Program-made: the position numbers and the translations under genes
The notes under the pieces: model-generated
Database searches by the model: none
What the model saw: only the letters and a program-made list of their open reading frames with translations
Told to the model about the DNA's origin: nothing
Source of the DNA: Siderastrea siderea
Lineage: Eukaryota > Cnidaria > Anthozoa > Scleractinia > Rhizangiidae
Length of the DNA stretch: 64,000 bases
NCBI GenBank assembly: GCA_964030785.1
Contig: OZ034979.1
Span: 14,368,583 to 14,432,582 of the forward strand
Direction of reading: 5' to 3'
Shown: one piece after another, positions 58,857 to 64,000 of the stretch
Numbering within the stretch: the stretch's first letter is position 1
Layout of the letters: every line of letters begins with the position of its first letter

Positions 58857-59805
58857 ATGAGACACAACGCGTTTTGTCCATTACGGCGCACTGAAAAACT
58901 CGATTTTCCGAAAGTTGCAGCGAACTGCTTTTATCAGCTGTTTTAGTACGATTTTGATGTTCAAGTCTAAGTAATGTACGACGCAACTTACATTTTGTCC
59001 ATGATGAGTCACTGGAAAACTCAATTTTCAAAAACTTCCTGTGAAGAGCTCAATTCTCTTGATTTACGATGATTCCCATGTCCTTAACGTTTTAGCCGCA
59101 TACAAAGGAAACTGCATTTTCTCCATGTTGTCATGTAAAAACTCGACTTTAGGAAAGTTTCCCTGAACAGCTAAAATCATCTCTTGCGTTATGAATTCGA
59201 CGGCCGTACTGCATTCTGTAATTTGTTGCGCTGTACCGACATAAAATGCACTTTCTAGATAATGACTCACTGGAAAATATTGATTTTCCGAAATTTGTCC
59301 GAAACCCTTTAAATCCCCTGTTTTTCAATGATTTTTGTGTGCGTAGTACATCCTCTAAGTTTTCGCCGTACACAAAAGGAAAACGACTTTTCGCCATTAC
59401 CATTAACCAGGAAACGTGATTTCCTAAAAGTTGCCGGAAACAGCCCAATTCTTTTGTTTTATGATGATTTTGACGTCTGTAGTAAATTCTACAAGTTAGG
59501 GGGCTGTACCGACATAAAGCGCATTTTCTACAATATGAGACACTGGAAAAGTCTATTTTCCGCACGTTGCCTTGAACAGCTCTAATCACTTGTTTTATTT
59601 TGACTTCCATGTCTGTAGTACATTCTATATCTTTAAGTCCCAACTCACGGAAAATGCGTTTAGTCTTTTATGGCGCACTGAAAAACAGCATTTTTAGAAA
59701 GTTGGCGTGAACAGCTTTTAACACCTGCCCTTATGATGATTGCGATGCCTTGAAGTTCCAGCCGTGTACGACGCAAAGAATTTTGTCTGAGATGAGTAAA
59801 TGGCA
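58857..59805 (-). repeat. 134-bp satellite, left inverted arm (unit 3)
   Basis: Shares the CACTGGAAAAT variant with unit 2 and has a private G-to-A near 59371. Confidence 0.85.
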
Positions 59806-59861
59806 GTTTTTAGAAAATGTAGAAAATAAGTTTTCAGGTCTGTAGGGATTTTCCTTAAGTT

Positions 59862-62800
59862 GTCGATACAGTGCAAGACTTACAGAATGTACTACAAACA
59901 TCCAATTCATCATAAAACAGGTGATTTCAGCTGTTCCCGACAACTTATGGAAAATCAGGTTTTTCTGTGACCCATAATGGAGAAAATGCATTTTGCTTTG
60001 TATACAACTAAAAGGTGAAGGATGCATTACGGAGATTGAAATATTCGTAAAGCAGATGAATTAAGCTGTTTACGGTAACTTTCGGAAAATTGATTTTTCT
60101 AGTGACTCAATCTAGAAACTGTGTTTTATGTCGATACAGCGCTAAAACTTACAGAATGTACTACAGACATCGAAGTCGTCATAAAACGGGGGATTTCAGC
60201 TGTTCCCGTTAACATTTGGAAAATCAAGTTTTCCAGTAACCCATAATGACGAAAATGCATTTTCCTTTGTATGCCGCTAAAACGTGAAGGATGCATTACG
60301 CAGATTGAAGTCTTCGTAAAGCAGATCAATACAGCTGTTCACAGTAACTTTTGGAGAATCGAGTGTTTTAGTGACCCATAATAGACACAACGTGTTTTGC
60401 GTCTTACCAGACCAATCTTAATGAATGTACTACACGGATGGAAATCACCATAAAACCGGTTACTTGAGCAGTTTACAGAAACTTTCAGTAAATCAAGTTT
60501 CCCATTGACCCATGATGGAGACATTGGCTTTCGGTGAGTTGAGCTGTTCACAGTAACTTTTGGAAAATCGAGTTTTTAGTGACTCAGTCTAGAGAGTGCG
60601 TTTTATGTCGATATAGCGCTTAAACTTACAGAATGTTCCTTGCAACTTTTGGAAAATCGACTGTTCGAGTGACTCATAATAGACGAAATGCGATTCGCGT
60701 CTTACCGGACCAAACTTGCAAAATGTACTGCACGGATAAAAATAAGCATAAAACCGGTTACTTGAGCAGTTAAGGGCAACTTTCAGAAAATCAAGGTTCA
60801 CAGTGATCCATAATGGCGAAAATGCATTTTCCTTTGTATGCTGCTAAAGCGTAAAGGATGCACTTCGGAGATAGAAATCTTCGTAAAGCGGATGAATTAA
60901 GCTGTTCAAAGTAACTTTAGGGAAATTGAACTTTCCAGCGACTCAATCTACAAAGTGCGTTTTATGCCGATAGAGAATGTACTACAGACATCAAAGTCAT
61001 CGTAACACAGGTGATTTTAGCTGTTCCCGACAACTTTTGGAAAATCGAGCGTTCTAGTGACCCATAATAGACAAAGTGCGTTTTGCGTCCTACAGGACCA
61101 AAGCTGCAAAATGTACTACACGGATGGAAATCACCATAAATTCGGTTACTTTAGCAGTTTAGTGCAACTTTCAGAAAATCAAGCTTCTCAGTGACCCATA
61201 ATGGGGAAAAGGCTTTTTCCTTTGTATGCCCCTAAAACGTAAAGGACGCACTTCGGAGATCGAAATCTTCGTAAAGCGGATGAATTAAGCTGTTCACAGA
61301 AACTTTTGGAAAATCGAGTTTTCCAGTGACCCATAATAGACAAAATGCGTTTTAATTCTCACCGAACCAAAGTTGCGAAACGTACTACACGGATGCCAAT
61401 CACCAAGACCGGTTACTTGAGCAGTTTACGGGAACATTCAGGAAATCGAGTTTCCAAGTGCCCCATGATGGAGAAAATGGGCTTTCGTTTCCATACCGCT
61501 AAAATTTGGACGATGCACTACTGATATCGAATCACCGTAAAACGGGTGAATTCAGCTGTTCACAGTAACTTTTGGAGATTTGAGTTTTTTAGTTACTCAA
61601 TCTAGAAAGTGCGTTTTATGTCGAAAAAGTGCTGAAACTTACAGAATGTACTACAGACATCGAAGTCATCATAAAACAGGTGATTTCAGCTGTTCCCGGC
61701 AACTTTTAAAAAAATCGAGTTTTCCAGTGTTCCATAATGAAAAAAATGTGTTTTGCGTCTTACCAGACCCAAACTTCCAAAATGTACTACACGGATGGAA
61801 ATCATCCTACAACAGGTGATTTCAGCTGTTCCTGACAATTTTTGGAAAATCAAGTTTTCTAGTGACCCATAATGGATTAAATGCATTTTCCTTGAAATAA
61901 CGCTAAAATATGAAGGATGTATTACGGGGATTGAAATCTTATTAAAGCAGATAAACTAATATGTTCACACTAACTTTTGGAAACTTGAGTTTTCTAGTGA
62001 CTCAACCTAGAAAGTGCCTGCTATGTCGATACAGCGCTAACACTTACAGAATGTACTACAGACATCAAAGTCATCATAAAACAGGTAATTTGAGCTGTTC
62101 CCGACAACTTTTGGAAAATCTAGCGTTTGAGTGACCCATAATAGACAAAGTGCGTTTTGCGTCTTACCAGTCCACACCTTCAAAACTTACTACATGAATG
62201 GAAATCACCATAAAACTAGTTACTTGAGCAGTTCAGGGTAATTTTCAGAAAACCAAACTTCTCAGTGATCCATAAAGGGAAAATGCATTTTCCATTCTAT
62301 GCCGCTAAAACATAAACGATGCACTTCGGAGATCGCAACCTTCGTAAAGCCGATGAATTAAGCTGTTCACAGTAATGTTTGGAAAATTGAGTTTTCCACT
62401 GACTCAATCTAGAAAGTGGGTCTTATGTCGATATAGCGCTAAGACTTACAGAATGTACTACAGACATCGAAGTTATCATAAAACAGCCGATTACAGCTGT
62501 TCCCGGCAACTTTTGGAAAATCAAGTTTTCCAGTGACCACTAAAGGAGAAAAAGCATTTTCCTTTGTATGCTGTTCAAAAGGAAAGGATGCACTACGGAA
62601 ATCGAAATCATCGTAAAACGGGTGAATTGAGCTGTTCACAGTAACTTTGCAAAATCGAGTTTTTCAGTGACTCAATGGAGAGAGTGTGTTTTATGTTGAT
62701 ACAGCACTAAAACTTACAGAATGTCCTACAAACATCGAAGTCATCATAACACAGGTGATTTTAGCTGTTCCCGACAACATTTGGAAAATCGAGCTTTCTA

Positions 62801-64000
62801 GTGACACATAATAGAGAAAGTGCGTTTTCCATCTTAAAGGACCAGACCTGGAAAATGTACTACACGGATGGAAATCCGCATAAAACCGGTTACTTTAGCA
62901 GTTTAGGGCAACATTCAGAAATCTAGGTTCTCAGTGACCCATAATAGAGTAAATGCATTTTCGTTTGCATGCCGCTGAAAGGTGAAGGACGGATTGCCGA
63001 GATTGAAATCTTCGTAAAGCCGATGAATTAAGCTGTTCACAGATCACTTTTTAAAAAATGAGCTTTCCAGTGACTTAATCGAGAGAGTGCGGTTTATGTG
63101 GATACAGTGCTAAAACTTACTGAATGTAGTACAGACATAGAAGTCATCATAAAACAGGTGATTCCAGCTGTTCCCGGCAACTTTTTGAAACTCAAGTTTT
63201 CCAGTGACCGGTACTGGCGAAAATGCATTTTCCTTGGTATGCCGCTAAAACGTGAAGGATGTATTACCGAGATTGAAATCTTCGTAAGGCGGATGAATGA
63301 AGCTGTTTACAGTAACTTTTGGAAAATCAAGTTTATCAGTGTCTAGAGAGTGCGTTTTATGTCGACACAGCCAGAAAACTTACAGAATGTACTACAGACA
63401 TCGAAGTGATCATAAAATGGGTGATTTCAGCTGTTCCTTGAACCTTTTGGAAAATCGACTGTCCTAGTGACCCATAATAGACTAAATGCGATTTCCATCT
63501 TACTGGACAAAACTTGAAAAATATACTACACCGACGGAAATCACCATAAAACCAGTTACTTGAGCAGTTTAGGGCAACTTTCAGAAAATCAAGCTTGACA
63601 GTGACCCATATTGGCGAAAATGCATTTTCCTTTGTATGCCGCTAAAACGTTAAAGGATACACTTCGGGGATCGAAATCTTCGTAAAGCGGATGTCGACAA
63701 AATGTTGAAACTTAATGTTGGAACTCATCATAAAACAGGTGATTTCAGCTGTTCCCGGCAACTTTTAAAAAATCGAGTTTTCCAGTGTTCCATAATAAAC
63801 AAAATGTGTTTTGCGTCTTACCGGACCCAAACCTCCAAAATGTACTACACGGATGGAAATCATCATGAGACCGGTTACTTGAGCAGTTTACGGGAACTTT
63901 CAGGAAATCAAGTTTCCCAGTGAGCCATGATGGAGAAACCGCGCTTTCGTTTCTATGCCGCTAAACCTTGAAGGATGCACTTCGGAAATCGAAATCATCG
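59862..64000 (+). repeat. 134-bp satellite, forward block (unit 3, cut by window end)
   Basis: Follows unit 1 monomer for monomer at offset 52005, including the 61.6-62.1 kb part that unit 2 skipped. A CTACATGAATGG variant near 62190 is shared with the 939-bp copies of unit 2, while unit 1 has CTACACGAATGG. Confidence 0.92.

Larger units (their letters stand above)
52010..64000 (+). repeat. Tandem macro-repeat, unit 3 (partial, 11,991 bp in window)
   Basis: Aligns to unit 1 at offset 52009 falling to 52005 through small deletions (one base near 53279, two G in the poly-G tract, one base near 57139). It lacks the 939-bp expansion of unit 2, so its satellite follows unit 1 in structure. At several single-base positions it nevertheless agrees with unit 2 instead. 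It is cut by the window end within the satellite. Confidence 0.96.

Noticed and set aside
1..64000. Simple assembly duplication as the full explanation for the three units
   Set aside because: The units differ at many single bases, in indels and in satellite structure, and more than two versions exist, so two haplotypes joined end to end do not suffice. Read-level proof is still needed.

Overview
This window is eukaryotic repeat DNA and carries very little that looks like a working gene. It is most likely from a marine invertebrate. The mix of BEL/Pao, Polinton-like and non-LTR (LINE) debris, a tRNA-derived repeat and a zinc-finger tyrosine-recombinase-like gene would suit a cnidarian such as a coral or anemone. 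That is an inference from element families. A mollusc, brachiopod or lancelet cannot be excluded by eye. No bacterial gene organisation is present.

The dominant fact is a head-to-tail tandem macro-repeat. Unit 1 runs from 1 to 23944 (23,944 bp), unit 2 from 23945 to 52009 (28,065 bp), and unit 3 from 52010 past the window end. The window starts inside one copy of the recombinase-like gene and stops inside a satellite block, so the array probably continues on both sides. The units are nearly identical outside the satellite. They carry scattered substitutions and small indels, and the shared variants form a mosaic (some shared by units 2 and 3, others by 1 and 3).

Each unit has the same order on the + strand: the start of a minus-strand recombinase-like gene; about 2.6 kb of AT-rich spacer; a BEL/Pao integrase remnant; a poly-G tract; a tRNA-derived SINE-like head; a minus-strand Polinton-type remnant (capsid C-terminus followed by a protease N-terminus); a LINE C-terminal remnant; an 11-15 kb block of ~134-bp satellite with inverted flanks; a second, rearranged BEL/Pao remnant; two minisatellite regions; and the recombinase-like gene of the next junction.

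The satellite monomers fall into three types (A, B, C) arranged as ~268-bp and ~403-bp higher-order units. Unit 2 alone holds three near-perfect copies of a 939-bp, seven-monomer (A C A C A B C) higher-order repeat, and a further expansion of about 1.7 kb. These account for the 4.1 kb length difference.

The only substantial coding sequence is a pair of overlapping minus-strand frames (631 aa and 253 aa). Together they read as a tyrosine-recombinase-like protein with an acidic stretch, two C2H2 zinc fingers, a core-binding-like region, a C-terminal R...H...Y box and two Myb/SANT-like segments. The middle of the catalytic domain is missing and the two frames overlap in an ATGA. The same arrangement is in both complete copies, so it predates the array. 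The striking possibility is a recombinase-derived gene carried in a giant tandem array with its own structured satellite. Whether the gene takes part in the amplification or is just a passenger cannot be decided from sequence alone.
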